Both the position numbers and the translations under genes were made by a program. Below, in pieces: positions 8,446 to 18,311 of a DNA stretch of 64,000 nucleotides (positions are counted from its first letter, which is position 1; every line of letters begins with the position of its first letter). The notes beneath the pieces were generated by a model. The model ran no database searches and was not told the origin of the DNA. It was given only the letters and a program-made list of their open reading frames with translations. This stretch comes from Pontibacter sp. FD36 (GTDB taxonomy: Bacteria > Bacteroidota > Bacteroidia > Cytophagales > Hymenobacteraceae). The stretch is from the NCBI RefSeq assembly GCF_015686655.1, contig NZ_JADPMP010000001.1, positions 310,001 through 374,000 on the forward strand. The letters are read 5' to 3'.

Positions 8446-11400
8446 ATGAAAAAACTACTACTATTGAGTTTTGCGCTGGTATTCGTCGTGCTTCAACAGG
8501 CATTGGCGCAGGGCAGAACTGTTACGGGTACTGTGACAGACCAGTCGACTGGCCAAGGCCTTCCTGGTGTTGCAGTGCTTGTAAAGGGCACTAGCTCCGG
8601 TACGGCTACCGGTGCTGACGGTACTTATTCTATTAGTGTGCCGGCAGACGGCAACACACTCGTTTTCCGCTTCCTCGGCTACAGAACAGTAGAGCGTCCT
8701 ATTGGGACAGCCGCTACTATTAACGTGGCACTTGAAATCGACCAGAGACAACTGGATGAAGTTGTAGTGGTTGGTTATGGTACACAGCAGAAAAAAGACG
8801 TTACCAGCTCCATTGCCACTGTAAAAGGTGAGACACTTGCTAACTTGGCAACGCCTTCCTTTGACCAACAGCTGGCAGGTCGTGCGTCTGGTGTACAGAT
8901 CACACAGCCTTCAGGTATCCTGGGTGCACCTCCGAGAATCAACATCCGTGGTGTAAATACGATCTCTTCCAGCACGCAGCCACTTATCATCATTGATGGG
9001 GTGCCAGCAGTGACTGGTAACTTAGGTGCCTTTACACCAAACAACGCTCTTGCTGACATTAACCCGAACGATATCGAGTCATTCGAGATCCTGAAGGATG
9101 GTGCTGCGACAGCGGTTTACGGTTCACGTGCTTCTAACGGTGTAATCCTTATTACTACCAAGCGTGGTAAGTCTGGTCAGGCAAAGTTCTCCTACGATGG
9201 CTGGGCTGGTTCTGCGAAGGCAATCCAACTGCATGACCTGCTAAATGCAAGCGAATTTGTTGAAATTCAGAACGAAAAGTACAGAAACGCCGGACAGGCT
9301 GAGCCAGCCAGACTTGGTGAGCATGACACAGACTGGAACAAGGAAGTATTCCGTACTGCTTTCCAGCATAGCCACGCTTTTTCTGCTAGCGGAGGTACTG
9401 ACAGAAGCACTTACTTCTTCTCTTTAGGTTATTCAAACCAGGAAGGTATTGGCCGTGCTAACAGCCTGGAGCGCTACACAGTTCGTACGAACCTGACTAC
9501 TAAAGTAACGAACTGGTTGGATTTCGGCCTCTCTGCAGGTTTGTCAAATCAAACTAACCAGGGACCACTGACAGGTTCTAACAACCTTTCTGGTAACATG
9601 TTCGGTGTAATTCGTATGCACCCTAACGTGCCTGTGTTCAACCCTGAGCATCCAACAGGTTACAATATCGACTTTGATGAGCCTCGGGCGCTTGGACGTG
9701 GTCCAAACACAATGATCATCGCTAACGGTATTCCAAACATCCGATACGTACTCGACAACAATCTGCGTAAGTCAACTTCTTACCGTGGTTTGGGTAATGC
9801 TTTCTTGGACTTTAAATTGGTGGACAATCTCCGTTTCAAAACGTTGATAGGTGCTGACATCAGCTTGACAGATGACTTTCTTTATAATAACCCGGTTCAT
9901 GGTGACGGTATAGGGTCGGCCGGTCTTGTTTCTCAGGTATTCACACCAATCAACCGTTGGAACTGGCAGAACATCTTGTCTTACAACAAGACTCTGAATG
10001 AAGTTCATAACCTTGACGCGACATTAGTACAAGAATACACTAAAACCAGAAACCGTTGGTTCCAGGCACAGGGTACAGGCTTGGCAGATGCTTTCTTCCG
10101 TGAAAACCTGGTAAGCGGCTCTTACTCTAACCAGTTCTCTGGTGGTAACATCGGTGAAAACGGTCTGGTATCTTACCTGGCTCGTGTTAACTATAACTTT
10201 GCCAGCAAGTACTACTTTGGCGTGTCAATGCGTGTGGACGGTTTGTCTAAGCTACCAGAAGACAATCGTTGGGGTTACTTCCCAGGTGTTTCTGCGGCCT
10301 ATAGAATCTCTGAAGAAGATTTCTTCAAGAACTCCTCTGCCCTTAGTGTTATCTCTGACTTGAGAATCAGAGGTAGCTATGCTCAGGTTGGTAACGTAGA
10401 CATCGCTGGTAACTATCCATACCTTGGCACATTCGGTGCTGCCTTATATGGTGGTCAGAATGGTATCTCTTACGGTCAAACTGCTAATCCATTCCTGAAG
10501 TGGGAATCTCAGAGAATATCTGATGTTGGTCTTGATGTAGGCTTATTCGACGGAAGACTGAACTTAGAAATGGCTTATTGGAGAAAAGATAACTCTGATA
10601 TCGTGCTTCAAGCGCCAACAGCCCCTTCTTTGGGTGTTCCTAACAACTACATTAACAGCAACATTGGCCGTATCGTGAACGATGGTCTGGAGTTCGCAAT
10701 TTCTGGTACAGTGATCGACAAGTCTAACTTCAGTTGGAACTCTAACCTGAACTTCTCTACGCAGAACAACCAAATTAAAGAGCTTGTAAACGGTGCTGAC
10801 ATTGTATTCCCTTACACTATTCACCGTGAAGGAGAGTCTATCAACTCCATTTATGGTTATCAGTATGAAGGTGTTAACATGTCAAATGGTAACCCAATTT
10901 TCCGTAAAGCTGATGGTACACTTATCCAAGGTAACGTAACTGCTGCTCCTGGTAAGTCTGCTGGTGCCTTCTATGTGTACGATCCTGCTAATCCAAGCGT
11001 ACTGGGAGCTTCTTCTTCTCTGAGCGCGGCTGATAAAGTGATTCTTGGCAACACGCTTCCTAAGTGGTTCGGTGGTTTCGACAACAACTTTAAGCTGGGC
11101 AACTTCGATGCAAACATATTCGTGCGTTTCTCAGGTGGTAACAAGATCATGAACCGTACACGTCAGGACCTGTTAACGATGCTGTTTGAAAACAACGGTA
11201 CTGAGATCCTTGGCAGATGGCAGTCTCCAGAGAACCCAGGTGATGGCCAGACTCCAAAAATCAGAACGGGTTACAGTACTTTCATCAACCGTGACAACGA
11301 AGCTTCTTCTCGCTTTGTAGAAAATGGCAACTTCTTGAAAGTGAGTAATATGTCACTTGGTTACACATTGCCAAAATCAATAACAGAGCGTGTAAACGTT

Positions 11401-11574
11401 GATCGTCTGAGAATTTATGCTCAGGTTCAGAATGCTTTTGTATTCACAAAATATGAAGGTTTGGATCCAGAGACATTCACCAATATTGACGGTAATAACA
11501 GCATGATGGGTGTAGACTTCAACGGTCAGCCACAACAGCGTGTGATTACTGTTGGCTTGAATCTTGGTTTCTAA
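8446..11574 (+). CDS. SusC/RagA-family TonB-dependent outer-membrane transporter (second copy)
   Basis: TonB-dependent importer forming a complex with the SusD protein encoded 18 bases downstream. The 1042 residues comprise a signal peptide ending near ALAQ (residue 22), a carboxypeptidase-regulatory-like domain (RTVTGTVTDQSTGQGLPGVA), the family signature DEVVVVGYGTQQKKDVTSS, the plug with LAGRASGVQ, NIRGVNTI, PLIIIDGVP and FEILKDGAATAVYGSRASNG, and a barrel ending VGLNLGF. The first 100 residues closely resemble the divergent paralogue at 4194-7385, but the rest differs greatly. Codon choice is strongly biased (GGT, TCT, AAC), and the AGGTATA 7-mer common elsewhere is absent; both suggest high expression and strong codon constraint. 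Confidence 0.96.
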   Translation: MKKLLLLSFALVFVVLQQALAQGRTVTGTVTDQSTGQGLPGVAVLVKGTSSGTATGADGTYSISVPADGNTLVFRFLGYRTVERPIGTAATINVALEIDQRQLDEVVVVGYGTQQKKDVTSSIATVKGETLANLATPSFDQQLAGRASGVQITQPSGILGAPPRINIRGVNTISSSTQPLIIIDGVPAVTGNLGAFTPNNALADINPNDIESFEILKDGAATAVYGSRASNGVILITTKRGKSGQAKFSYDGWAGSAKAIQLHDLLNASEFVEIQNEKYRNAGQAEPARLGEHDTDWNKEVFRTAFQHSHAFSASGGTDRSTYFFSLGYSNQEGIGRANSLERYTVRTNLTTKVTNWLDFGLSAGLSNQTNQGPLTGSNNLSGNMFGVIRMHPNVPVFNPEHPTGYNIDFDEPRALGRGPNTMIIANGIPNIRYVLDNNLRKSTSYRGLGNAFLDFKLVDNLRFKTLIGADISLTDDFLYNNPVHGDGIGSAGLVSQVFTPINRWNWQNILSYNKTLNEVHNLDATLVQEYTKTRNRWFQAQGTGLADAFFRENLVSGSYSNQFSGGNIGENGLVSYLARVNYNFASKYYFGVSMRVDGLSKLPEDNRWGYFPGVSAAYRISEEDFFKNSSALSVISDLRIRGSYAQVGNVDIAGNYPYLGTFGAALYGGQNGISYGQTANPFLKWESQRISDVGLDVGLFDGRLNLEMAYWRKDNSDIVLQAPTAPSLGVPNNYINSNIGRIVNDGLEFAISGTVIDKSNFSWNSNLNFSTQNNQIKELVNGADIVFPYTIHREGESINSIYGYQYEGVNMSNGNPIFRKADGTLIQGNVTAAPGKSAGAFYVYDPANPSVLGASSSLSAADKVILGNTLPKWFGGFDNNFKLGNFDANIFVRFSGGNKIMNRTRQDLLTMLFENNGTEILGRWQSPENPGDGQTPKIRTGYSTFINRDNEASSRFVENGNFLKVSNMSLGYTLPKSITERVNVDRLRIYAQVQNAFVFTKYEGLDPETFTNIDGNNSMMGVDFNGQPQQRVITVGLNLGF

Positions 11575-11592
11575 TTTTTAATTACTTTCAAA

Positions 11593-13179
11593 ATGAAAAA
11601 TATATTTTATTATAAAAATAAGCTGAAGCTGGCTGTAATGGCTCCTGCGGTATGCTTGTCGCTGATGCTGACTTCGTGTGAGAAGGAGGTAATGGACTTA
11701 ATGCCTTACAATGCACTGACCGAAGAAACAGCTTTTACTACTCCTGAGCGAATTAACTTGGCTGTAGTGGGTATCTATGATGCCGCTCAAAGTGGTTTCT
11801 ACGCTGGTGGTGCAGTTCGTGGCTATCCGTTTGGTGCTGCTCACGTGGAGCAAGGTGATAACCGAGGCGAGGACATGCTGAATCTGGAGGCTTTCTATGC
11901 GATCACGTATGAAAGCAACTATAATGCAGCTTCTGCTAATAACCAGTATCATTTCGAAACCCTGTATGCTGTAATCAACCAGGCAAACGTGGTAATCGAA
12001 GGATTGCAGAATGCACTAGCCAGCAATATTATTACCGCTGAAGTTGCCCAGCAGTATGAAGCGGAGGCCCGCTACCTTCGCGCTCTGTCACATCATGAGC
12101 TTTTAGTTCACTTTGCGCGCCCGTATAATCATACGCCTGACGCATCGCACTTGGGTGTGCCTTACAGAACAATAGCTGTTAATACTCCTGCACGTGTGGA
12201 AGAAGCTAGAGCACAGGGTAGAAACACTGTAAGAGAAGGATACGACTTATTGCTTCAGGATCTTAACTTTGCAGAAGAATTTCTCCCTGAAACAAGAGGT
12301 GCTGCATTGAGAATTTCCAGAGCTACTAAAGGTGCAGCAGTTGCGCTTAAAACGAGAGTATTGCTTCACAAGCAAGACTTTGCAGGAGTAGTTACAGAAG
12401 GACGTAAAATGGTGCCTGAGTCGGCTCCATTTGTAAGCCCAATAGGTGGCTACAGACTTACTGAGACTGCTGATGGCCCTTGGGCAGCTAATGGTAACAA
12501 CACTGAGTCCATCTTCTCTTTCGAGAACTCAGCTATTGACAACGCCAGTGTGAATGGCTCTCTGGGTCAGATGTACAATGCTGGCACAGGTGGTAGAGCA
12601 CTAGTTGCAATCAGCCCAATCATCTGGAATGCAGCGTTCTGGCCAGCTGATGACGACCGTCGTGATATCACGGTTAGCACTACAAGAGCTATTTACACTA
12701 ATAAGTATAGAGATGCAGCCACACAATCTGACTGGTCTCCTATTCACCGCTATGCAGAAGTTCTACTTAATACGGCAGAGGGCTTAGCGAGAACGGGTAA
12801 CGATGCCGCTGCTCTAAGTATTCTGAACGCTGTACGTGGCCGATCTACTGATCAGCTTTATTCTGGTCTGTCTGGTGATGCATTGATTCAGGCAATCGTG
12901 AACGAACGCAGAATAGAGTTTTTGGGTGAAGGTATTCGATGGAAGGATATTCACCGTCTGGCTAAGGAGGGTAAATTTGCACCGCAAGGAATTCCTGCTA
13001 AAGTAGCCTCTGCTAATTTGCAGCGCACAGATTATAATGCTGCAAGTGGTTCAGTTAGAGAAGGTGCCAGAACCATAGCTGCCATTCCTTATGATGACTA
13101 CCGTTTTATCTGGCCTATTCCAATTACTGAGATCAATGCTAACCCTGTGTTAGCTGCTCAGCAAAACCCTGGATACTAA
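11593..13179 (+). CDS. SusD/RagB-family outer-membrane nutrient-binding lipoprotein
   Basis: Surface lid of the SusC transporter encoded immediately upstream. The 528 residues begin with a lipoprotein signal peptide (lipobox LMLTSC; C29 lipidated), then the N-terminal SusD segment (ALTEETAFTTPERINLAVVG), a TPR-like helical core with AEARYLRALSHHELL, and the C-terminal RagB segment with ILNAVRGRSTD, NERRIEFLGEGIRWKDIHR and the final FIWPIPITEINANP. That C-terminal signature is classical RagB/SusD, unlike the SusD-like_2 protein at 2731. The operon ends at a strong hairpin terminator about 25 bases downstream. The substrate is unknown. Confidence 0.95.
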   Translation: MKNIFYYKNKLKLAVMAPAVCLSLMLTSCEKEVMDLMPYNALTEETAFTTPERINLAVVGIYDAAQSGFYAGGAVRGYPFGAAHVEQGDNRGEDMLNLEAFYAITYESNYNAASANNQYHFETLYAVINQANVVIEGLQNALASNIITAEVAQQYEAEARYLRALSHHELLVHFARPYNHTPDASHLGVPYRTIAVNTPARVEEARAQGRNTVREGYDLLLQDLNFAEEFLPETRGAALRISRATKGAAVALKTRVLLHKQDFAGVVTEGRKMVPESAPFVSPIGGYRLTETADGPWAANGNNTESIFSFENSAIDNASVNGSLGQMYNAGTGGRALVAISPIIWNAAFWPADDDRRDITVSTTRAIYTNKYRDAATQSDWSPIHRYAEVLLNTAEGLARTGNDAAALSILNAVRGRSTDQLYSGLSGDALIQAIVNERRIEFLGEGIRWKDIHRLAKEGKFAPQGIPAKVASANLQRTDYNAASGSVREGARTIAAIPYDDYRFIWPIPITEINANPVLAAQQNPGY

Positions 13180-13202
13180 GCCTCACGGATAGTATAGATT
13201 TG

Positions 13203-13240
13203 AAAAGCTCTGTCAGCGCAAGCTGGCAGGGCTTTTTGTT
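13203..13240 (+). terminator. Rho-independent terminator of the second SusCD operon
   Basis: 15-base stem (two G-T wobbles) with a GCAA tetraloop: arm 13203-13217, loop 13218-13221, arm 13222-13236, followed by a T-rich tail. Confidence 0.85.
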
Positions 13241-13272
13241 TTATTTTTGTTATTCAAATTTCAACTGATGCT

Positions 13273-13887
13273 ATGGCACTTCTTCCCAACTACAGTGGCT
13301 ATACCTTAGAGGCAGGTATAGACGAGGCCGGTCGGGGCTGTTTGGCAGGCCCTGTTGTGGCCGCTGCTGTGATACTACCACCAGACTATGACCATTCCTT
13401 GCTGAACGATTCAAAGCAGCTCAGCCATAAGCAAAGGCTGCAGCTGCGGGTCGATATTATACGTGATGCGGTAGCCTGGGCCATTGGCGAGGCAAGTCCT
13501 GAGGAGATCGACCAGATAAACATTCTGCAAGCTACCTACCTGGCCATGCACCGGGCTATTGAGGGGCTGGAAATGGAGCCGGAGTACCTAATTGTGGACG
13601 GTAACAGATTTAAGGCATACGGCGCACTGCGCCATACCTGTGTGGTAAAGGGGGATGGAAAGTATCTGTCTATTGCGGCAGCCTCGGTGCTGGCCAAAAC
13701 GCACCGCGACGAACTGATGTGCGCACTAGCAAAGGAGCACAGCCATTATGGCTGGGAACGCAATGCAGGCTACCCAACGAAGGAGCACCGTAACAGTATT
13801 GCACAGTTTGGGGCTACGCAGTACCATCGGCAATCCTTCAGGTTGCTGTCAGAAGAGCAATTGATGCTGTTTCCTAAAGAAGAATAA
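13273..13887 (+). CDS. rnhB: Ribonuclease HII
   Basis: Cleaves RNA in RNA-DNA hybrids and initiates removal of single ribonucleotides from DNA. The 204 residues carry the catalytic [20 protein letters not shown] motif (acidic D17 and E18), LLNDSKQLS, the third acidic residue in LIVDGNRF, and [17 protein letters not shown]. Full family length. The ATG at 13273 lies 36 bases past the SusD terminator; the gene appears to be transcribed alone and converges on the response-regulator gene. Confidence 0.95.
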   Translation: MALLPNYSGYTLEAGIDEAGRGCLAGPVVAAAVILPPDYDHSLLNDSKQLSHKQRLQLRVDIIRDAVAWAIGEASPEEIDQINILQATYLAMHRAIEGLEMEPEYLIVDGNRFKAYGALRHTCVVKGDGKYLSIAAASVLAKTHRDELMCALAKEHSHYGWERNAGYPTKEHRNSIAQFGATQYHRQSFRLLSEEQLMLFPKEE

Positions 13888-13895
13888 CAGGACCT

Positions 13896-14330
13896 CTATT
13901 TAAGTTTGATAAGGTCGAGAAACAGCGTGAAGTTATCGAGTGATGACGGGCTGGCTTCGAAGTTTTCGAAGCTCATCGGCTTGACGATATAACCTGAGAC
14001 ATTGAGCCGCTGAGCAGCCATACGATCCGTTTCTTCGTTCGAAGTGGTCATGATAAACACCGGAATGTGGCTGAATTCCGGCTCACGGCGCAGCTCGGTT
14101 AAAAACTCCAGGCCATTCATGCGCGGCATGTTGATGTCTAGCAGAATCACACTGGGAGCAGGCGATATTTTGGGCACACCGCTTCCGCGCAGCATATCAA
14201 GTGCCTCACGGCCATTACGAGCCACATGGATCGGGTGAGTAATGCCTATTTTTTTAAGTTCACGTTCCACATTCATAATATCCAGGTAGTCATCTTCTAC
14301 TAAAAGGATATTAACGTCTTTATTTATCAT
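13896..14330 (-). CDS. Single-domain response regulator (CheY/Rcp1-like receiver)
   Basis: Receiver-only response regulator, presumably phosphorylated by the histidine kinase encoded 46 bases upstream on the same strand. The 144 residues show the acidic pocket ILLVEDDYLD, the phospho-acceptor Asp in VILLDINMPRMNGLEFL, the switch Thr in IFIMTTSNEETD (written VFIMTTS) and the conserved Lys in YIVKPMSF. There is no DNA-binding or enzymatic output domain, so output is likely by protein contact or phosphorelay. Bacteroidota often pair such Rcp1-type receivers with cytoplasm-facing kinases. Confidence 0.93.
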   Translation of the reverse strand: MINKDVNILLVEDDYLDIMNVERELKKIGITHPIHVARNGREALDMLRGSGVPKISPAPSVILLDINMPRMNGLEFLTELRREPEFSHIPVFIMTTSNEETDRMAAQRLNVSGYIVKPMSFENFEASPSSLDNFTLFLDLIKLK

Positions 14331-14376
14331 AGCGCTTGTCGAAATTCAATGATCAAAATTAATATAAATCTTTCAA

Positions 14377-15846
14377 TTACGCCTGGTTTTTAGGCCAGGT
14401 AAAACTGAAAGTAGCCCCTTGGCCGGGGCTGGAGGCCACCCAGATGTTCCCTCCATGTCGCTCTACAATCTTTTTTACTATAGCTAGTCCCACCCCTGTA
14501 CTTTCGACCGCGTCACGCTCCTGCAGTGTCTGGAAGATCACAAATATGCGCTCATGGTACTCTGGGGCTATACCTGGACCGTCGTCTGAAACCGAGAAGG
14601 TATAAAAATTTTCTGCCTCCTGGCAAGTGATGTCGATATGCCCGTCCTCCCGGTCATGGTACTTGATCGCATTAGAGATCAGGTTAAGAAAAACCTGATG
14701 CAAATGCACCCGCTCTGTGTATATTTCCGGCATTCCGGGACCAATGTTCATAGTAAACCCATTGGGTGCCGAAGCCATATCCGTAACCTCTGTTAAGAGC
14801 TGCTGGACATCCACCACTTCCTGCACATAGCTGTTCCGGTCCACGCGGGCAAGTGCCAGTATGCCGTTGATCAGGTTTTCCATGCGGTGTACCCGCACAC
14901 GCATCATCAGCAGGTACTCTTTAATATTATCAGGCAGATTCTGCCCCATGTCTTCTTCCACCCACCGCGAGGCAACCTCTATGCCTCTCAATGGCGCCTT
15001 CAGGTCATGCGACACCACATAGGCAAACTGGTCCAGCTCTTTGTTCTTGCGATCAAGCTCCGAAAAGGTCTCGTCAATCGTGGCTGACATCCTGTTAAGG
15101 GAGTGTGACAGCTGGCTGAGTTCGTCTTTAGACGTATCCACGATCTGGGTCTGGTAATCTCCTTTCGAGATTTTCTCGGCCAGTGTTACCATTTTCATGA
15201 TACGGTTAGAGATGATCCGGGTAATGTACCATGCCCAACCGAGACCCAGCAACACCGATAATATGGTAAGAACGGTGGATACTTGCCTTGTAGTATTGAT
15301 ACTGGTGTTCAGCCGGTCATTTCTTTCCCCACGCAAAGTATACTCATGCGAGTTGAACACGCGGAAGTCACTTCGGATGGTGTCCATCAATACTTTTTCG
15401 CCCAGCACCAGCGTATCGAGTTTCATGTCGAAGGCCCGAGAGGAGACATCCAGTGTATCGCTTCTCTTCATCTCGATAAGCGGCTCCGCATATTGCGTTA
15501 TCCAGTCATCATGCGTCTTGATAATTTTATCCAGTTTCTGTTTCTGGCTTTCAGAGGCGGTATAATTCCGTACATCTTCCCGAAGCCTGGTCAGTAGTCT
15601 TTTCGCTTCGTGATAAGGCTCCAGAAATACTTCGTTCCCGTTGAGCAGGTAGCCACGCAAACCTGATTCCATGTCGATGATGTTGCGCTGTAGCGAAGCA
15701 GAGTTTCGGACCACGATCTGAGAGCGTGTTACCCAGCGCATGTTTTCGATCACATCCTCCGACAACCTGAAGTTTACGATGGCAACAGTGGTGAAAAGCA
15801 GTGAAATCAGGACAAACCCGATAAACAGCTTGGTTGATAGCTTCAT
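14377..15846 (-). CDS. CHASE3-domain sensor histidine kinase
   Basis: Membrane-bound kinase of a two-component pair with the receiver gene just downstream. Of 489 residues, helix 1 is about 8-25, the extracytoplasmic CHASE3-like sensor follows (signature DMESGLRGYLLNGNEVFLEPY split at about 58-78), helix 2 is about 190-208, then HAMP (209-260), HisKA with phospho-acceptor H280 in VVSHDLKAPLRG, and the HATPase domain with N-box NLISNAIKYH (388-397), G1 DDGPGIAPEY (421-430) and G2 STGVGLAIVKKI (449-460). All catalytic boxes are intact. The ligand or stimulus of the CHASE3 domain is unknown. Confidence 0.94.
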   Translation of the reverse strand: MKLSTKLFIGFVLISLLFTTVAIVNFRLSEDVIENMRWVTRSQIVVRNSASLQRNIIDMESGLRGYLLNGNEVFLEPYHEAKRLLTRLREDVRNYTASESQKQKLDKIIKTHDDWITQYAEPLIEMKRSDTLDVSSRAFDMKLDTLVLGEKVLMDTIRSDFRVFNSHEYTLRGERNDRLNTSINTTRQVSTVLTILSVLLGLGWAWYITRIISNRIMKMVTLAEKISKGDYQTQIVDTSKDELSQLSHSLNRMSATIDETFSELDRKNKELDQFAYVVSHDLKAPLRGIEVASRWVEEDMGQNLPDNIKEYLLMMRVRVHRMENLINGILALARVDRNSYVQEVVDVQQLLTEVTDMASAPNGFTMNIGPGMPEIYTERVHLHQVFLNLISNAIKYHDREDGHIDITCQEAENFYTFSVSDDGPGIAPEYHERIFVIFQTLQERDAVESTGVGLAIVKKIVERHGGNIWVASSPGQGATFSFTWPKNQA

Positions 15847-16252
15847 GGACTATTATCTGATTAGCGCCAGACTGAGCTTTTGGTTAGACAGATGATATCC
15901 TGCTAAATTAGCAAAAATGGAGCGAAGCAAAATAAAGCGCCAGGCAAAACGGATGGTCAGGCTTGGCGCAGGCAGATAAAAATCAGGCACACTTGTCCTG
16001 CGTGCGAAGGTGAAATAAGAAGTAGATGGCATGTTCCTTTTGGCTAAAAAAGTGACGGCTTGGTTTACGTGCCGGATCAGACAAGGTTATGCACATACGG
16101 GTGTGGAAAAACGGTTGCAGGCGATCAGAGACAGACGGGTTTCCTGATTAATAGCTTTTGGGCTATATAAATCCTGTTCCTACATAAAATTTCGGAAGCG
16201 GTTTTATTTTACTTAATTTTGGGCATCTACTTTATTAGCAATCAAATCTGAT
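15847..16252. other. Intergenic region between kinase and gcvT
   Basis: 406 bases with no gene. It contains the upstream region of the leftward kinase gene and, near its right end, the probable gcvT promoter at 16214-16221. I saw no glycine-riboswitch-like architecture and no strong hairpin. Confidence 0.6.
16214..16221 (+). promoter_or_regulatory. Bacteroidota -7 element (TAATTTTG) of gcvT
   Basis: Exact match to the TAnnTTTG -7 consensus of the Bacteroidota housekeeping sigma factor, 31 bases upstream of the gcvT ATG. A possible degenerate -33 element (TTTCG) lies about 20 bases upstream. Confidence 0.5.
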
Positions 16253-17341
16253 ATGGAACTGAAGAAAATAGCTTTGAATGATGTGCACGAGTCGCTGGGT
16301 GCGAAAATGGTGCCTTTTGCAGGGTATAACATGCCGGTGCGCTACTCGTCTGATCTGGAAGAGCACAACACCGTGCGCAATGCCGTAGGCATATTCGACG
16401 TGTCGCACATGGGCGAATTCCTGGTTAAAGGCCCTGAGGCACTTGATCTGATCCAGCGCATCACTTCAAACGACGCTTCTAAACTGACCCCAGGCAAGAT
16501 CCAGTACTCCTGCTTCCCGAACGAGGATGGCGGCATCGTGGACGACCTGCTGGTATACTGTATGGCTGAGAACGAGTACATGCTGGTGGTGAACGCCTCT
16601 AACATCGAGAAGGACTGGGCCTGGGTGAACAAGTACAACACCAAAGGCGCGGAGCTACAAAACATTTCAGATGAAATGTCGCTGTTTGCTGTGCAGGGAC
16701 CCAAGACAGTAGAGGCACTGCAATCGCTTACTTCTGTAGACCTGGGCAGCATGGTATACTATACCTTCGAGAAAGGTGAATTTGCCGGTGTGCCTGATGT
16801 TATACTCTCTGCCACAGGCTATACTGGCTCTGGTGGATTTGAGATCTATGTGAAGAATGAGGACGCCGAGAAGGTGTTCCATGCGATCATGGAAGCTGGT
16901 AAAGAGCAGGGCATCAAGCCAATTGGTCTGGGCGCCCGCGACACACTGCGTCTGGAGATGGGCTTCTGCCTTTACGGCAACGACATCAACGACAGCACTT
17001 CACCCCTGGAGGCTGGTCTGGGCTGGATCACCAAGTTTGATAAGGAGTTTGTGAATTCAGAAAACCTGAAGGAGCAGAAAGCCGCTGGTGTGAGCAAGAA
17101 GCTGGTGGGTTTTGAGATGTTGGAGAAAGCTATACCTAGAGCGCATTACGAAATCGTGAACGCCGAAGGTGAGCAGATCGGTGAAGTTACGTCCGGCACG
17201 ATGTCCCCATCTTTGGGCAAAGGCATCGGTATGGGCTATGTGCAGACTGAGTACAGCAAGCCAGGCACAGAGGTGTTTGTACGCGTGCGCAACAAAGACA
17301 TGAAAGGCCAGATCGTAAAGCTGCCATTTGTAAAGAAGTAA
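16253..17341 (+). CDS. gcvT: Glycine cleavage system aminomethyltransferase (T-protein)
   Basis: Transfers the methylene carbon of the aminomethyl-lipoyl H-protein to tetrahydrofolate, releasing ammonia. The 362 residues match family length. Motifs seen: [13 protein letters not shown] near residue 20, FDVSHMGEF, the folate/active-site region [12 protein letters not shown] with its conserved Asp, [12 protein letters not shown], and [20 protein letters not shown]. The gcvH and gcvP partners are not in this window, so in this genome the T-protein is unlinked from them. A leading G+A-rich upstream sequence is absent, typical for this phylum. Confidence 0.95.
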   Translation: MELKKIALNDVHESLGAKMVPFAGYNMPVRYSSDLEEHNTVRNAVGIFDVSHMGEFLVKGPEALDLIQRITSNDASKLTPGKIQYSCFPNEDGGIVDDLLVYCMAENEYMLVVNASNIEKDWAWVNKYNTKGAELQNISDEMSLFAVQGPKTVEALQSLTSVDLGSMVYYTFEKGEFAGVPDVILSATGYTGSGGFEIYVKNEDAEKVFHAIMEAGKEQGIKPIGLGARDTLRLEMGFCLYGNDINDSTSPLEAGLGWITKFDKEFVNSENLKEQKAAGVSKKLVGFEMLEKAIPRAHYEIVNAEGEQIGEVTSGTMSPSLGKGIGMGYVQTEYSKPGTEVFVRVRNKDMKGQIVKLPFVKK

Positions 17342-17434
17342 TCTGATTGTTGATTGCTGGTTGTTAATCGTGGTTCGCTGGGTCGGACCTTTTAACAATC
17401 AACAATCAACAATGTAACAATCAACAATTAAACA
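17342..17434. repeat. AACAATC micro-repeat forming an inverted pair between gcvT and comB
   Basis: The gap begins with GATTGTTGATT-type sequence (about 17344-17370) and ends with a run of AACAATC/AACAATT units (about 17394-17433) that is its complement, so the intergenic RNA could fold into a long AT-rich hairpin. No coding potential. Confidence 0.6.
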
Positions 17435-18163
17435 ATGCCGAGTATAGATGTGTGCTACAGCCCGGAGCTGTTGCACTTGTATGAACTGGAGGGGAAGGCA
17501 GTGGTGGCTGTGGATATTCTGCGTGCTACCTCTACGATGGTGACGGCCTTTGCACATGGTGCCACTGATATTATACCTGTGATGCAACTCGAGGAGTGCC
17601 GTGCTTATGCCGAGCAAGGCTGCCTGACAGCCGCTGAGCGAAATGGCATCAAGGCCGAGGGTTTTGATTTAGGTAACTCACCTTTTGCTTACATGAACGG
17701 GCAAGTGAAGGACCGTACGGTGGCCATTACCACCACAAACGGCACCCGTGCCATCCGCATGTCAGAAGCAGCGCAGGAAATCATAGTAGGGGCTTTCCTG
17801 AACCTGGAGTCTGTCGCACAGCACCTGCGCGAACTGCAACTGGATGTGCTCGTGGTCTGCGCCGGCTGGAAAGGCAAGTTCAACCTCGAAGACACACTGT
17901 ACGCCGGCGCACTGGCTGAGCGACTGCAGGGTGAGTTTGAGTTTGAGAATGACGCCACACTGGCTTCGCTATACCTGTACCACGCCGCTAAGGATGATAT
18001 GGTCACGTTCCTGCGTCAGTCCTCACACGTGCGCCGCCTCGAAAATCTCGAGATCCACAAGGACATCGAATTCTGCCTCCAGCACGACACCTACAACGTG
18101 CTGCCGGTATGGAAAAGGGATAGGTTGGTAGACCTGAAAGAGTTTAAGAGTTTGGGAGTTTAA
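17435..18163 (+). CDS. comB: 2-phosphosulfolactate phosphatase (ComB family)
   Basis: ComB hydrolyses 2-phosphosulfolactate to sulfolactate in coenzyme M synthesis in methanogens; in Bacteroidota the family is widespread and is likely tied to sulfolactate or sulfonolipid-type metabolism (inference). The 242 residues contain VAVDILRATSTMVTAF near residue 27, FDLGNSPFAYM and TTTNGTRAI, all typical. The last codons (EFKSLGV) are encoded by an AGTTTAAGAGTTTGGGAG repeat that elsewhere in the window is a non-coding 3-prime-UTR repeat, so the C-terminal tail may have been extended by repeat sequence. Confidence 0.88.
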   Translation: MPSIDVCYSPELLHLYELEGKAVVAVDILRATSTMVTAFAHGATDIIPVMQLEECRAYAEQGCLTAAERNGIKAEGFDLGNSPFAYMNGQVKDRTVAITTTNGTRAIRMSEAAQEIIVGAFLNLESVAQHLRELQLDVLVVCAGWKGKFNLEDTLYAGALAERLQGEFEFENDATLASLYLYHAAKDDMVTFLRQSSHVRRLENLEIHKDIEFCLQHDTYNVLPVWKRDRLVDLKEFKSLGV

Positions 18164-18230
18164 GAAATCTCAAAAGAAAGGGTTTATTCGCTTTTAACAG
18201 GTAGACCTATTATTAATAATAACCACTGAA

Positions 18231-18268
18231 TAGAATAGGGCCGGTCTTGATAGACCGGCCCTATTCTA
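18231..18268. terminator. Bidirectional terminator between comB and the MazG-like gene
   Basis: Perfect 17-base arms (18231-18247 and 18252-18268) around the loop TGAT, G+C-rich core (GGGCCGGTCT) with A/T-rich flanks. It lies between two convergent genes. Confidence 0.88.
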
Positions 18269-18311
18269 TTTTAAACATCACTCTTAATTCTTCCTTCCTA
18301 AACTTTCAAAC

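Noticed and set aside
15847..16252. Possible glycine riboswitch before gcvT
   Set aside because: No tandem aptamer-like conserved core seen; the gap mainly holds a promoter.
17394..17433. AACAATC repeats considered as a CRISPR or direct-repeat array
   Set aside because: Units are seven bases and contiguous, with no spacers.
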